A stretch of DNA of 64,000 nucleotides, from the IMG/VR virus record IMGVR_UViG_3300044800_000271, positions 39,529-103,528 of that record. One strand, written 5' to 3'. Below the pieces are notes generated by a model, which saw only the letters and a program-made list of their open reading frames with translations, searched no databases and was not told where the DNA came from. This DNA is from a virus. A program made the translations under genes and the position numbers. Positions 63,910-64,000 of the stretch are shown piece after piece. Position 1 is the first letter of the stretch. Each line of letters starts with the position of its first letter.

Positions 63910-64000
63910 TCAAATAAGCCTGAACTTGTGTTCGTCCGAGACGGCGCTGGGTTCGCCAACCATGTGGCCGTTTGAGCCTAGCCGGAACACGATCTGGTGC
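63910..64000 (-). CDS. C-terminal end of a gene that starts beyond the window
   Basis: The minus strand reads QIVFRLGSNGHMVGEPSAVS then DEHKFRLI and a stop at 63910-63912. The frame is open to the right edge. Too short to assign. Confidence 0.45.
   Translation of the reverse strand, partial: HQIVFRLGSNGHMVGEPSAVSDEHKFRLI

Noticed and set aside
1-64000. CRISPR array
   Set aside because: No set of short regularly spaced repeats was seen; the direct repeats found are a 52-bp tandem pair, a 39-bp pair and protein-coding repeats.

Overview
The window reads as part of the genome of a large tailed double-stranded DNA bacteriophage (Caudoviricetes). It carries a large terminase subunit, adsorption or tail-type proteins, small membrane proteins, dozens of tightly packed hypothetical genes with ATGA-type overlaps, a phage RNA ligase, an endonuclease VII-like protein and several very large multi-domain proteins of the polyvalent type. 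Shine-Dalgarno sites are of the AGGAGG type and most promoters are sigma70-like, so the host is a bacterium with a standard anti-Shine-Dalgarno sequence. The host species cannot be read from the sequence.

Layout. 1-8.9 kb (+): two giant linker-rich proteins with zinc ribbons, a homing endonuclease with five zinc-ribbon repeats, and a small gene. 8.95-9.4 kb: a tRNA-like gene with a hairpin inserted in its D loop, then a hairpin-rich non-coding stretch. 9.4-15.2 kb: terminase large subunit with an intein in its P-loop, a membrane coiled-coil protein, a sigma-like protein, a decayed HNH gene and a stump of a cytosine methyltransferase. 15.4-22.3 kb: Vsr endonuclease, Dam-type methylase, an LpxH-like phosphoesterase, HNH genes and virion-type genes. 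22.3-31.9 kb: pyruvyltransferase, intein-split glycosyltransferase, intein-split papain-like protease, small membrane proteins and an intein-split zinc protein. 32-34 kb (-): ParB-like/ART-like/NUDIX protein. 34-37.9 kb (+): small genes, an IS1595-type transposase remnant, a methylase-nuclease pair and a mobile endonuclease bounded by a 39-bp repeat. 38-44.5 kb (-): two more polyvalent proteins, one with a 2H phosphoesterase and two ART-like domains, one with a pyrophosphatase-like domain fused to a RelA/SpoT alarmone synthetase domain, interrupted by homing endonucleases. 44.7-64 kb: metallophosphoesterase, two metallopeptidases, a ClpA/C-like unfoldase, ClpP, RNA ligase, MazG-like protein, retropepsin-like protein and many small early-type genes, mostly on the minus strand.

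Themes. (1) Mobile DNA is very dense: four inteins and at least eleven intact or decayed homing endonuclease genes, with several host genes visibly cut. (2) The polyvalent proteins share short Lys-Lys/Thr-Ala-Ala linkers, and the same window encodes five kinds of protease, so proteolytic processing of injected proteins is a reasonable hypothesis. (3) Expression signals are unusual: a recurring TAGCNA-17 bp-TATACT promoter, four genes whose start codon lies at the predicted transcription start, a Shine-Dalgarno site bridged to its start codon by a hairpin, a six-residue leader peptide, and a tRNA-like RNA that displays an anti-Shine-Dalgarno sequence. Products are assigned by reading motifs; no database search was run.
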